Shown: positions 35,479 to 48,067 of the stretch, in pieces | Position numbering within the stretch: position 1 is the stretch's first letter | Layout of the letters: each line of letters begins with the position of its first letter | Assembly (NCBI GenBank): GCA_963681505.1 | Contig: OY811978.1 | Coordinates: 8,639,236 to 8,703,235, forward strand | DNA length: 64,000 bases | Direction of reading: 5' to 3' | Origin: Eunapius fragilis | Taxonomy: Eukaryota > Porifera > Demospongiae > Spongillida > Spongillidae | Translations under genes and position numbers: made by a program | The notes under the pieces: generated by a model | What the model saw: the letters and a program-made list of their open reading frames with translations, nothing else | Database searches by the model: none | What the model was told of the DNA's origin: nothing

Positions 35479-38400
35479 TCAACTTGAAGTATGATGGCAC
35501 TGTTTTGTCATAACATCTTGCCTTGCAGCATAAGCTGGATTAGCTGCTGTAATGGGATGAGGAAGATAATAATAATTTCAATGATAGATATCCTTACATG
35601 TAGTCAAATCTTGGTATGTATCCATCATGTTGGTCACCACCATATCTGTGAGTAAAATGAACGCTAATTGTATGGATCTAATCATTTCCAAACCACCATT
35701 AATAAACTGATACACAGTACACCAATGAGTGAAATGACTAGTAATTGACCAACATGGATTACCATCCATTTTCTTTTTTCCTCTGATTATTTTATTGTAG
35801 TGATGCACAAGGATAGCAGCTTGAATGATGGTGATGGTGATAATGATGATGATGGTGCCAGCAATTCCTCCAACCACTCCTCCAATAATGGCACCTGTAT
35901 GAAATGATGATTGAGTTGTCACATATCAATTCTCATACTAGTACATAAATTATGTACATGTGTGTTGTCATAATGTCTCTGATACACTTATTATCATAAG
36001 AAATGAAATAGCACTCTGAAAAGACAATCATTCTAACCCTCAATGTACATAAGGATACCCTGTGCACAGATACACTATATGCACATGACATGTACACAAC
36101 TATTACATAAACTGACAACATCATGTGATGTCCAATTTGTATAGCTCACAACTACAGTAATGGATATACCTAGAGATGAAGATGAAGTGCTGGATGTGCT
36201 AGGAGAAGGTTCTAAAAATAGAATGATAAAAGCACACATGCATGCACACACACGTACCTGGAGACATGGTAGGTGGTCCAAATATATCCATCACCACTCC
36301 AGTAATAGCTGGTACTGATGACACACTTCCATCAGTCTGTATGGTATAGACCATAACTGAATATTCCCCTATACTCAGGGGACCATTGTAACGGGAGTAG
36401 GGACATAGAGAAATGTTGACTGGTGTGTCCAATGATCTCCCAACCACTCTGCAGTAGATTACACCAGTAGCTGTGTCTGTTAGATACACCAAACATCCTG
36501 TGGCCAGGGAGCCAGGGTTGAAGAGACACACCAGTCCAGTGGGAGATGAGGTGTTGACAAAGATACCAATAACACCAAATGTACCTGAAACCAGCAAACA
36601 TTATAATGGACTGTTATTTCCTGTGGTACAATGAGAGACTACTCACTTATGAGAACTGAGGAGGTGGTGTTTCCATAACCATTGGATGCAGTGATGGTGA
36701 GGCTGAAGTGTTTGTTGGGAGGCAAAGAAATAGTGATGTTGAACTGGCCTCCATTTTGTGGGAGTGGCTTCACAGATGGCACTGTGAGTACATCAGACCC
36801 AGATATGGCTACTACCTTGTAGTAGCACACTCCTAATTGAAACTGAAAGTAGACATTGGACCATTACAATATTGACGACTTTATTGTGACACAATTTCTC
36901 AAATGTAATTTGGTCCACTGATCCAAAAGTACATGTATCACTGTTATATGTACTCTTAAAGTATGTACTGAAGTTACGTAAGTACTTATATGGGACAGTT
37001 TGGATGAAGGAGGGGATGTGGACCTTGGGGTCTCCCACCTATACATCCTCCCCCTCTCCTACTCTCAATATACCCTGGACATTAATGGATGATGGAGTAC
37101 AAGAAGATAATGATTGAAGTACCAAGTGTTATCTGCAAGGTGAAACCTAATGTCCCAGAGAACTCATGTTGTGAACTTCTGGCAGTAATGAAGCACACAT
37201 GAGAGGTCACATGGGAGGTCACATGAGAGGTCACATGGGAGGTCACATGGGGGGTCACATGGGAGGTCACATGGGGTCACATGGGAGGTCACATGGAGGG
37301 TCACATGGGAGGTCACATGGGAGGTCACATGGGGGGTCACATGGGGGGTCACATGGGAGGTCACATGGGGGGTCACATGGGAGGTCACATGGGGGGTCAC
37401 ATGGGAGGTCACATGGGAGGTCACATGGGAGGTCACATGGGGGTCATATGGGAGGTCACATGGGAGGTATGTGACCTTTGATACCCTCTATTGCCTCAAG
37501 CAGGTATTAAATAATATGGCTTCTGCATAGGACCTAAGTGGACTTCATTCATATGCAATGCAAGAGCAAAGGATGTGACATCATAACATCCTGACACTTC
37601 ATGTGGTGCTCCTTTACAATGTGCACTCACTTACAGGTGGAGATATATTCACAGTGACATCATCACGTGGAGCCATGGGGAACACATTTGAGGTGGTGGG
37701 CTGAACAGGTGAGGGTGGAGCTGAAAGGAGAAAGGCTATGATAAAGGGACACAGAGTACCACATACCCTGGTACTCAGTACATGTATAATTATGTGCATA
37801 CAAACATGTAGGCATGATTTGGTAGACCAGGTGATGTTGAAAGTGACAACCAAAAAAAATGTGATTGAAAGGGAAGACAGTTTGATTAAAAAGACACTGC
37901 TATGTACAGTCTTTTGGTAATAAAATGTGTAACACCATACATATGATTTGTAATGATGCAATAAGGCATATTTGGTACCAGATGGATGGCCACTGTGTTA
38001 TGATTACAGTTGCCAAAAATAGTGATGGATGTCCTGGTGAGTATGGCATTTATGGTCTTTGCCATGCTAAGCCTATCCTTTATGCTAACATCCAGGCCAA
38101 TGAATGGTGAGTGGTACTTCATTGCCACTAGACATGCACAGGTCCCTGCCATGGTGTGGGAGGGGTAGCATAGAGGCACAGGTCCCTGACATGGTGTGGG
38201 AGGGGCAGCATAGAGGCACAGGTCCCTGCCATGGTGTGGGAGGGGTAGCATAGAGGCACAGGTCCCTGCCATGGTGTGGGAGGGGCAGCATAGAGGCACA
38301 GGTCCCTGCCATGGTGTGGGAGGGGCAGCATAGAGGCACAGGTCCCTGCCATGGTGTGGGAGGGGCAGCATAGAGGCACAGGTCCCTGCCATGGTGTGGG

Positions 38401-40725
38401 AGGGGTAGCATAGAGGCACAGGTCCCTGCCATGGTGTGGGAGGGGTAGCATAGAGGCACAGGTCCCTGCCATGGTGTGGGAGGGGCAGCATAGAGGCACA
38501 GGTCCCTGCCATGGTGTGGGAGGGGTAGCATATAGGCACAGGTCCCTGCCATGGTGTGGGAGGGGCAGCATATAGGCACAGGTCCCTGCCATGGTGTGGG
38601 AGGGGTAGCATAGAGGCACAGGTCCCTGCCATGGTGTGGGAGGGGCAGCATATAGGCACAGGTCCCTGCCATGGTGTGGGAGGGGTAGCATAGAGGCACA
38701 GGTCCCTGCCATGGTGTGGGAGGGGCAGCATAGAGGCACAGGTCCCTGCCATGGTGTGGGAGGGGCAGCATAGAGGCACAGGTCCCTGCCATGGTGTGGG
38801 AGGGGGCAGCATAGAGGCACAGGTCCCTGCCATGGTGTGGGAGGGGGCAGCATAGAGGCACAGGTCCCTGCCATGGTGTGGGAGGGGCAGCATAGAGGCA
38901 CAGATCCCTGCCATGGTGTGGGAGGGGCAGCATAGAGGCACAGGTCCCTGCCATGGTGTGGGAGGGACAGCATAGAGGCACAGGTCCCTGCCATGGTGTG
39001 GGAGGGGCAGCATAGAGGCACAGGTCCCTGCCATGGTGTGGGAGGGGCAGCATAGAGGCACAGGTCCCTGCCATGGTGTGGGAGGGGCAGCATAGAGGTA
39101 TGCAGCAAAAACCTTTGCATTCAATGGTAATAGCACAAAGCTATGAAACTTGTGTGTTGCAGCTGTGGTCTTGCTGTGCTAAGAATACCACTCCACTCCT
39201 GGTTTGTCTCATACATAAACATGATACCATTCAGGCATTTTTACAAATGTGGTGATTTGGTCCCACACTGGCACTGTAGGGACAAGAGAAGTGACCAATC
39301 AGGACAACTGTCAAGGAGATTGATTTTTAAACATGTGAGTACATGACAGCGGTGATGTGGTAGATGTGTTATGGAAACCAAACTTGGTATTCATGAGGTA
39401 ACCATAAATACATTGCCATAGTTCAAACAAATCTTAAGTTTCCTGCAGCTGAAGTACATGAGTCTGATTTGACTGCTGTGAACTTTAAAACATGAAGAAA
39501 CTACTTACTAAGGAAGAGATGGATGCTGCCAATTAATATACCTTTTAAGCAACCCTGTGGCCATCAAATCACTCAACAGCAGTGTGTTCATTGCAGCAGG
39601 TAAATACAAGAAATGTGTACATATCAAATGTACATACAATATACACCTACCTAACTATTCTACATGCACATAACATTTAACAGTAGAGGATCCAAGGTCT
39701 GTTCGTATGGGGGTAAACCAGGATACTCGCTAGTTTACCATTTAATTATCCTGACCCCCTTGTGAATGGACCCAGGATCCACCACTGTTTTACAACTAGC
39801 CATTTAGCAAGCTGTGAAGATTATAATCTGAACAGCTTATTAAAAACACACTCTTCATTCCATAGTTTTAATAGATTTTTCAAAAACATATTGGGTCCAC
39901 CCTGATAAGTCTTCACATGAAATTTATGTACAAGTAGTTTGTGATTGGAATATGTATTGTTGAGTCTACACATAAGTACCACTGTAATGTAATAGCTCAC
40001 CTCCTAAAGGTTTGCTTGCACTACCATTGCCAGTACAGGTGAGGTTTGGTATCATGTACTGAGAGGCAACAGTTGCCTCATACTGGTCACATGGGTCTGG
40101 TGTGGTGATGGTCACCTCTGGTCCTCTGACTGTCCCTCTGTACACTAGTACTCCACTTCCATTCCTCACCTCCACTACATAGGAGAGGAGGGATGGGGAC
40201 TGGGCAGATGGTGGTACCCAGGCCAGCTTAGTGGAGGTAGCATTAATTGGAGTAGTGATCAGGTTAGTGGGAGGAGCAGGAGGAGCTGAAGAAATATGTG
40301 GAAGTGATGGAGTGAATGGATACTCTCAACTACAAACCTTGCACTGATACGTAGGCAGTAGAACTGAAGACAACAGTTGAAGTTCCAGATGGTAGGTAGT
40401 AACACTGAACAGATGCTCCATTAGTACCAGGTACAGTCAGAGTGGACTGGGCACCTGGACCAGGAGTGAGTAGTGTACTGTGAGGTGATGATAAAGGTGG
40501 CCCTCCATTGATCAGCCAGGCTATTGTGCTGGTCTTACTGATGATACATGTGAACATAGCAGTAGCAGGTGATCCCAGACATGTGGTCACATTGGTGGGG
40601 TTGGTGGTGAAGATAGCTGACCCTGGAGAGGACATCAGAGGTCATGGAGATAGACATGTGCTTATCTCTAGCTTACCAAGATGGCTGAGAGAAAGTAGAC
40701 ACACCACTGCGGTGTACCACTGCAT
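35479..40725 (-). CDS. Ig/FN3 single-pass membrane receptor, copy B (489 aa to premature stop)
   Basis: Minus-strand exons: 40725-40677 (signal peptide MQWYTAVVCLLSLSHL), 40622-40338 (Ig-like), 40285-40001 (FN3), 37720-37635, 36842-36647 (second FN3 part, VCYYKVVAISGSDVL ... NGYGNTTSS), 36584-36258, 36211-36170 (Ser/Thr stalk), 35894-35763 (membrane span), 35645 onward (tail). All junctions are phase-compatible. In the tail exon a TGA at 35578-35580 ends the frame after CKDIYH, giving 1470 nt including the stop. A 51-nt intron from ACAT/GTAAGG to CATTACAG would bypass the stop in frame and reach the shared C-terminus with NPAY, ending at 35479. This is either a truncated receptor or one using that mini-intron. 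Confidence 0.7.
37190..37472 (+). repeat. 14-bp repeats (GGTCACATGGGA), unit B
   Basis: About 20 copies of a 14-bp unit in a receptor intron; frames on both strands are open as Gly-His-Met or Thr-Ser-His-Val repeats without coding meaning. Confidence 0.95.
38137..39101 (+). repeat. 40-bp minisatellite, unit B (about 24 copies)
   Basis: Expanded form of 24528-24848, nearly uniform. It produces open frames of more than 300 codons in all three minus-strand frames, an artefact of a stop-free 40-bp period. Confidence 0.97.
39681..39787. mobile_element. Short palindromic element, unit B
   Basis: Counterpart of 25644-25751. Confidence 0.75.
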
Positions 40726-40862
40726 ATATCTGGAATGGCATTAATCATGTGTATAGGTATCATTGTGTACAACTCAATACATAATGCACATTTATAAAGA
40801 TGTCAGCAATGACACACACTCCAATTATAGCATCACCTACTCATCAAAGGAACTAGCTGCAT

Positions 40863-41001
40863 GGGTAAGGTCCACCTATGGGGTAAGGTCCACCTATGGG
40901 GTATAGTCCACCTGTGAGGTAAGGTCCACCTATGGGGTACAGTCCACCTATGGGGTAAGGTCCACCTATGGGGTAAGGTCCACCTATGGGGTACTGTCTA
41001 C
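40863..41001 (+). repeat. 18-bp minisatellite upstream of receptor copy B (about 7 copies)
   Basis: Same unit as 26846-27920, contracted. Confidence 0.95.
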
Positions 41002-41877
41002 CTGGAATTAGGGCTGATGGCCTGCATTTTATCATCCACTGCTGAATATATATCAAGATGTGTTCATGATCAAGATAAATGTACCGTGCGTATAACATAG
41101 GCACAAGCTAGGGGGTTTGCCGTTAATTACAACATTAGCCAAAGCAATTTCTAGACTCTTATATCAACCCTGACAGTATACGCAGTGATACCACTGCATT
41201 AACTGCTACATGTAAATGCAATTGTCAGGCCCCCGAAAACTATGAATGATCCTTGTTTTCCACTCTAGCGAGCCGGCTACATGGTTACATGTACTAGTAG
41301 TATTGTTGACTCCATTAATAGTGAAAGTTGATTGTGAATTCATCTCAAACCCTCAACGGAACGGAAGATCGGGTGTTCTGATCATGGAGATTTATGTGTG
41401 CAAGTTTTTATTGGCCAACTAATTATAAATTCCAACTACATGTAGTCAATGATATAGATAATATTTGAAGTTGATGATAGATGATATCTGATGGTGATCG
41501 ACTAAGCGAAAAAAAGTTGGCAGTGATAACGCTATCATTGATAACAATTATGATGCAGTTCCCACCACTTCAGTCATAGCATGATGTATGTCAGAAAAGT
41601 TGTACTAGCTGCCGATAATGCTATCGAGATACTACCCGCCACGCGCCTATGCACATTTCCTAAATAAACAAAGGATCCACTCAACTCAACCATAGATACT
41701 ATGACTCAACTTACCACTGTACCAATGCTTTCACGTTAAAAAATAATACAAATAAAAACACTAATTAATTAAGACAATTAGGTACCGTAATCAGCCACCT
41801 TCGCATCTACTCTTCTACAAAGCCTTATACACCAATCTTTGAAGAAGCTGGTAGTGACTTCGGTCATGAAGAGAAAA

Positions 41878-42030
<153 letters not shown>

Positions 42031-42411
42031 ACACAGGTGTCACACCTCTCTATATTGCTGTGTTGGGTGGTCACCAAGACTGTGTGAAGCTACTGGTGAA
42101 CTCTCAGGTGGACGTGAACATGCAGGACAGCAAGTCTGGCAAGACAGCACTCCACTGTGCTGTGGAGAAGGGAGACCTCACCCTCACTGGGTACCTTCTT
42201 ACTCAGGTGGGTGGTAGCCATGGGAACTATACACTACATACAGGCTGTGTGTGGGGGTGCATTTACCCCTGGCTATGCTTACACACATGTAGACTGAAGC
42301 TGACCCAAATGCTTGTGACTTCTCTGGAAGCACACCTCTTCATGTAGCCGCTGGTCTTGGCATGTCTGCCATTGTGTCTCTTCTGTTAGCTGGAGGTGGG
42401 TGTGCCTATGT

Positions 42412-42492
42412 ACATGTGTGACATAGCCACTGAGTACACACGTTAAGTACATGTGTGACATAGCCACTGAGTACATGTTAAGCATGTGTGAC
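42412..42492 (+). repeat. 37-bp minisatellite remnant, unit C (about 2 copies)
   Basis: The same locus as 18140-18905 and 29333-31678, collapsed to about two units. Confidence 0.95.
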
Positions 42493-42896
42493 ATGTTCTG
42501 TTTATGTATCATGGTCACTACACATGAAGTCATGTGGTAATGCAATCACTGTGGGTCATTAGCATTTGGGGAATAACAGGGAAATGTTTTGTGTACCAAT
42601 ATTGATGTGTAAATTAATTTGTTATTTATTGGATGTTGTACCAGGTGCAAGTGTAAGCCAAATAAACACTGAAGGGGAAACCCCACTGACCCATGCTGAA
42701 TGTGCTAATCATGATGAGATTGTGAAGCTTCTGCAAAATGCACTGAAGCAGGAGGGAGGGAAGGTGGTCGAGAATGAAGGTGAGCCTGTGTGTGAGTGTA
42801 TGTGTGTTAGAATGAACAGTTGTGTCTAGCTTGTATTGATAAGAGATTGTGGCTTCATGCTTTTATTAAGCTGCATATCTCATAGTTTGATGGTTC

Positions 42897-43009
42897 TGTA
42901 ATATATTAGAGCAGTATAATCAGACTGAATTACATAGCAATGTCTCACTTTAAATAGTTCCATCATACAATATAATTGGCTACATAGCAACTACAGTTAA
43001 ATCATTACA
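42897..43009 (-). repeat. LTR, 3' with respect to the element
   Basis: Runs from TGTAATATATTAG to AAATCATTACA on the + strand. The adjoining internal sequence is purine-rich on the minus strand (AAAAGGGGGCCGGAG, about 43015-43030), the expected polypurine tract position. Confidence 0.93.
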
Positions 43010-43164
43010 TTACTCCGGCCCCCTTTTACGAGAGTGTGTCCTCACACTGCTTGAGATCTTCATCTTGTATGGTCACAGGAATTTCAACTGGATCACCATC
43101 GCGCATGGTAGACCTTCTGACTCTGGTTGAATGTCGTGGCCCTGGAAGATCTGGAACTAGTTCA

Positions 43165-43892
43165 ATGACAGGTTGTCTATCCTCTGGCTCAGGTTGTCTA
43201 TCCTCAGGCTCAGGTTGTCTATCCTCTGGCTCAGGTTGTCTATCCTCTGGCTCAGGTTGTCTATCCTCTGGCTCAGGTTGTCTATCCTCTGGCTCAGGTT
43301 GTCTATCCTCAGGCCCAGGTTGTCCATCCTCTGGCTCAGGTTGTCTATCCTCTGGCTCAGGTTGTCTATCCTCTGGCTCAGGTTGTCTATCCTCAGGCTC
43401 AGGTTGTCTATCCTCAGGCTCAGGTTGTCCATCCTCAGGCTCAGGTTGTCTATCCTCTGGCTCAGGTTGTCTATCCTCTGGCTCAGGTTGTCTATCCTCT
43501 GGCTCAGGTTGTCAATCCTCTGGCTCAGGTTGTCTATCCTCAGGCTCAGGTTGTCTATCCTCTGGCTCAGGTTGTCTATCCTCTGGCTCAGGTTGTCTAT
43601 CCTCTGGCTCAGGTTGTCTATCCTCTGGCTCTGGTTGTCTATCCTCAGGCTCAGGTTGTCCATCCTCAGGCTCAGGTTGTCTATCCTCTGGCTCAGGTTG
43701 TCTATCCTCAGGCTCAGGTTGTCTATCCTCTGGCTCAGGTTGTCTATCCTCAGGCTCAGGTTGTCTATCCTCTGGCTCAGGTTGTCTATCCTCTGGCTCA
43801 GGTCGTTTATCCTCAGGCTCAGGTTGTCTATCCTCTGGCTCAGGTTGTCTATCCTCAGGCCCAGGTTGTCCATCCTCTGGCTCAGGTTGTTT
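43165..43892 (-). repeat. 21-bp minisatellite inside the LTR element, encoding PEPEDRQ repeats
   Basis: About 34 copies of GGTTGTCTATCCTCTGGCTC plus A. On the minus strand, in the frame following the integrase C-terminus, it reads as an acidic heptad PEPEDRQ repeated through the array. It sits at the 3' end of pol, where it could extend the polyprotein, or be an expansion tolerated in non-coding sequence. Confidence 0.9.
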
Positions 43893-44229
43893 ATCTAATG
43901 GGAGGTTGAATATCTTCATTGTGATCACCAGCATGAAGTAGAGCACCCGCAGGATCTGTTGGCAGTCTTGGTGTGCATGGCCATAGGATAACCTCAGGTG
44001 GTGGTCGTGATTCAGCCTCTGCTGGGGCAGGCTTTAACCGGTTAAAATGCACCACTTTCTGCCTTCTGGGGTTAGCGCATTCTGCTATTCTGTACACAGT
44101 TGGCCCTAACACTACCACAACCTTGAATGGCCCTTGCCATGGCTTGTGGAACTTTTTGGAGTATCCTCGACCAACTGCTTGATTGTGGAGAAATACGAAG
44201 TCATTAACCGCATATGTCTTCCCTCTCAC
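43891..44229 (-). pseudogene. Integrase C-terminal domain fragment
   Basis: About 112 codons with YAVNDFVFLHN, KKFHKPWQGPFKVV and VVHFNRLKP, typical of the GPF/Y-type C-terminal module of Ty3/gypsy integrases. Its end continues towards the heptad array. Confidence 0.8.
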
Positions 44230-44471
44230 TCCTTTATCATAATCGTTGCTGCTGAATTTCCATGTATTTCAGGACTCGTGCACGAGCTTGCTGCATCCTA
44301 TTCTTCAGTACCTCAGCATATTGTGAGGGATCTTCAACTGCACCTGGAATAGAGAACAACACATCTTCAGGAAGACGAGGGTCACGACCAAACCTCAATT
44401 CAAATGGTGTGGGCATGATGACTAGTCCTGTAGGCTAGCAACAGAGTTGGGAGGAGAAGGTCCCACCCCTG

Positions 44472-44714
44472 TTAATCCTCTCTCACCGCCATGCTCAACA
44501 TACCAAGTAAGGTTCTGTTGAACCTCTCCACAAGACTATCCGACTGAGGGTGGTATGCAGTGGTGCGTGTCTTCTTGATGTCCAGCAATGTGCATATTTC
44601 CTTTATGATCTTGGCTTCAAAGTTCTTCCCCCTGGTCTGTATGGATGGAATCTGGGACACCAAACCTACACACAAACTCATTAAAAAAAAACCCTTGCTG
44701 TAGTCAGGGCGCAT
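44472..44714 (-). pseudogene. Integrase catalytic core remnant
   Basis: Encodes LLDIKKTRTTAYHPQSD followed by SLVERFNRTL, the last part of the DDE core including the final glutamate. The two upstream aspartates are missing: the segment between the zinc-binding part (ending near 44784) and this block is reduced to about 70 nt, so the core has a large internal deletion. Confidence 0.8.
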
Positions 44715-44783
44715 TTCCTACACCACATGTCCACATCTGATTCATTTCTTTGACCTGGCCAGTAAAATCGGGCAACCCTAACC

Positions 44784-45580
44784 CTAACGCACTTTTTCTA
44801 ATGTTTTTGCTGCCCCCATGTGTCCACCCACCAGAGTACTATGCAGGCCTTCCAATACATTCTCAACCAAACTGGCTGGGAGTAGAAGCTGAAGGTGTCT
44901 ACCCACCCCACCACCTGGTATATCCTCCCATATGCGATGCAAAACCCCATCTCTCAAAGTGGGATACCTTCTCTGCACCCATAGGGAAGATAGTTTCCAA
45001 GACACTCCTCTGGGGCATTTGTCTGGGAAGGTATTCATCTCCAGCCAGCTGATCATCTGATGTAGGTCAGGGTCAGAACTCTGTTGAGCCTTAATCTCCT
45101 CTTCAGTCCAAGCTGGTAACATGAGGTGTGATACAGCATCACAGGGTAAGGTTTCCTCCTCTTCCTCCTCCTCCAGTCCACACTGGCTGCACCTGCCACG
45201 GGATAATGCATCAGCATTTGTGTGTCGCTTACCTGCACGGTGCACCACTGAGCAGTCAAACTCAGATAGTACATCTAACCAGCGGGCAACTTGCCTCTCC
45301 GGCTCCTTGAATTTGTGTAGCCATTGCAGAGAATGATGGTCTGTTCGGAGGACAAACTTCTTCCCATAGAGGTAGGGCCGGAAATGGCGAGCAGCCCACA
45401 CCAAGCAAGCATCTCCCATCTTGTGGCACAATACTTCCTTTCTGACCTGCTTAATGCCCTGCTGGCGTATGCCAGTACCCGTTCTTCTCCATTAGTCATC
45501 TGAGAAAGCACAGCACCCAGACCATCCCCACTGGCATCTGTGTCTAAAACAAAATCCAAAACTGAAGTTTGGTAAAGCAA
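44784..45580 (-). pseudogene. RNase H and integrase zinc-binding region
   Basis: Two overlapping frames, 45580-45275 and 45431-44784, with a frameshift between them. RNase H signals: FVLDTDASGDGLGAVL, LRTDHHSLQWL and HTNADALSR. Downstream, GLHSTLVGGHMGAAKTLEKV matches the HHCC zinc-binding segment that precedes the integrase core. Confidence 0.82.
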
Positions 45581-46350
45581 GTATTGGTGGTGACATGAGT
45601 AGTTTTTTTTAGCTTATTACAACTTTCAGTCCATTCCCACTGTGCAAAGGGGACACCAATTGAGCAAAAATGTCTGTTGTATGACGCAAAACCAAGGAAA
45701 CATAGGAGGTCAGCCTTATTCCTTGGAATGGGCCAGTTGGCAACACCTGATATTTTTGCTGGATCAGTCCTAACACCTTCACCTGAAATTATGTGACCGA
45801 GGTACTGCACACTAGTCTGTAGCAATCGGCACTTTTTAGGCCTGATCTTCAGCCCCACCCCTTTCAAACGTGCGAACACGTCACTAAGCTGCACAAAGTG
45901 CTTTTCAACTGACTTGCTAAAAATGATGATATCATTAAGATATATGAGACACATAGTCCAGTGCAGACCAGCAAGAACTTGTTCCATGAGCCGCTGGTAG
46001 GTTGCTGACGCATTGCACAATCCAAATGGCATCACGCGAAATTGGAAAAGCCCAAACGGTGTCGCAAGTCCTGTCTTTTCCCTATCCCGACTGTCCACCT
46101 CAACTTGCCAATAACCACTGGCCAAGTCTAATGTTGAAAAGTAACAGACTCCTCCCAAGGCATCCAACGTATTGTCTATCCTAGGAAGCGGTTGTGCATC
46201 TTTGCGCGTAAGGTCATTAACCCGGCGGAAATCAACACAAAATCTAGTGCTACCATCTTTCTTCTTTACTACTATGATAGGTGATGCCCATGGCCCATAA
46301 CATGGCTTAATAATTCCCCGGGACAACATGTCATCAATTAACCCACGCAC
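45544..46350 (-). pseudogene. Reverse transcriptase domain with altered active-site motif
   Basis: About 268 codons with GPWASPIIVVKKKDG, RFCVDFRRVN, LDLASGYWQVEV, FQFRVMPFGLCNA and the palm motif. The motif that should be YxDD reads YLND (codon AAT at + 45934-45936), replacing the first of the paired catalytic aspartates. The C-terminal part (YLGHIISGEG) is otherwise well kept. Confidence 0.88.
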
Positions 46351-46804
46351 TTCTCCCTGTTAATGAAATGGTAGTCCTCGATCGAGCAGGCTGGCGGACA
46401 GGAAGTACATCTGACGTGTTGATGCGATGGCCCAGCAGTTGGGTACAACCTAGATCATTATCATTTAAGGTGATGACGTCTTGGTACTTCCACAGCAGTG
46501 CAGCCACTCTGTCCTGGACACCCGGCACCAGTCTGGAAGACATCTGATCAATAGTATACTTGATGGCCTGTTTAGGTCTAGACCACTTGTGAGCAGGCTG
46601 TATCTATCTTAGCACAATCAGCAACATACCTACCCTTACGTTTTCATGTACAGTGACAGGTGCGGGTTCATCACCTGGACCATTGTGTGGTTGGCAACGG
46701 CATCTGTGATAGAATGAGCAACAAGAAGACCATATGCGTGCACAAACTCTTCACACATGGCTCCACTACTAGCACCCCAGCTGCAGACTTACGTCCTGTC
46801 ATCT

Positions 46805-47626
46805 TTACAGGCAAACACATCTGACTGGTGGAACCGTTACCTTTTCACTCAGTGCAACAAAACATACAGGGGTATTATGTTCAGTGCATACAGATGACAC
46901 AAAATGTACAGGCCCTTGCTCTGTGAACATAATCTTCTGTTGGAGATCTAAAACACAGCCATGACGCATCAAAAAATCCGCACCAAGAAGACACTCCTGG
47001 TGTAGATTTTTTGCCACCAATACTACATGGTCTTTTGAGAAGGGACCCACTGTTATCTGGAGGGTGCATTGTCCAGTGATTTTTACATGTAGCTTTCCTC
47101 CATTTGCAGCAACAACCATATGTACTGGTGCCTCCAATTGACAAGCACCTCCTGATTTAGCCTCTATCCATACGTCTTCCCTCACTAGCGTTACCGCAGA
47201 ACCGGTATCGACTAATATGTCTGTAACACGACCTTCAATGGAACCCTTAATCATTAAGGTGGAACTTACAGCCGCTGAATCCACTGAACTCTTCTTCCCC
47301 AATGGACAATTTCTCTTCAAACGTCCTCGTTCTCCACAGTTCCAACAGACCGCACCTAGTTGCTTACGTGGATAGTTTGAAGGGCATCTTTGCCTATTGT
47401 CCACACCCGAGCCTTGGCCAGGTTCCAACTGCTGGAGCTGCCTCTTTAGCTGTTGGACGAGTTTTTCATACTCCTGCACCTGCCTCCTCAGCCTCTCCAC
47501 AGTCTTATCTTCCTCTCCACATTTAACCGCCGCAGCTATCTCCTTGAAGTCACTGTCACAATTTGCCGTCTCCTTTTCCACCGCCAATGTTTCCTGAGTG
47601 CGTTGCCTATATAACCTCTTTTGCAC
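46805..47626 (-). pseudogene. Gag C-terminus, zinc knuckle and aspartic protease
   Basis: A coiled-coil-like Glu/Lys/Gln segment, then CWNCGERGRLKRNC, a CCHC-type knuckle in which the expected histidine is arginine, then the protease motif ILVDTGSAVTLV. The frame has no good ATG and is separated from the upstream gag block by a frameshift or stop. Confidence 0.8.
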
Positions 47627-47696
47627 TATTTACAGCTTCCTGCTGCGTCGCTAGCATGAGCGCTTCCTCGACTGACTCAGGCATCTCTTTCATTAG

Positions 47697-48050
47697 TCAC
47701 AGCTGCGTACTGGAGGAATGAACACCTTGAATAAACTGGTTTCTTACCAATTCAAGACGTTGGTCCATGGTCCACCTGGGATATGCTCTATCTGCCAACA
47801 TGCGCAAATGTCCGACATACTCTACCAGCTGTTCACCTGAATTCTGCACGCATCGCTGAAATTTCGCCTGCCATTCTAACTGGTTACCCTCCGGAGCGTA
47901 CTGTGCTCGGAGACACTGCGTCACCTCCTTGTAGTTCTCCGAAGCCACCAGGCCTTGCTGCGGAACAAGCCTGAACGGAAATGAATTTGCTTGTACTTGC
48001 TGTTCCTGGCTATCAGCCAAGTGCTCTGCCATATCCATGGGTTCTAACAT
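47697..48050 (-). pseudogene. Gag N-terminal/capsid fragment
   Basis: A 117-codon frame beginning just inside the PBS, with QWEAK-like LEWQAKFQRCVQNSGEQLV and YVGHLRMLADRAYP, typical of retrotransposon Gag. Ends in a stop; the rest of gag-pol continues in another frame. Confidence 0.72.
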
Positions 48051-48066
48051 CCCACTTCTGACACCA
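48049..48066 (-). promoter_or_regulatory. Primer binding site (tRNA-Leu type)
   Basis: One base inside the 5' LTR the minus strand reads TGGTGTCAGAAGTGGGAT, complementary to a tRNA 3' end of sequence ATCCCACTTCTGACACCA. From memory of animal tRNAs this fits tRNA-Leu. Confidence 0.8.
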
Positions 48067-48067
48067 A

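Noticed and set aside
37886-39136. 416-codon minus-strand frame with LPLPHHGRDLC/ASM repeats
   Set aside because: The 40-bp stop-free repeat makes all three minus frames open; the matching array has only 2 units in unit C and lies in a receptor intron.
42892-42897. 5-bp target duplication GTTCT for the LTR element
   Set aside because: It would leave LTRs starting GTAAT without the TG...CA ends; a 4-bp GTTC duplication fits both the LTR termini and the empty site in unit B.
44750-45336. Plus-strand frames overlapping the retroelement
   Set aside because: They are antisense shadows of the RNase H/integrase coding on the minus strand.
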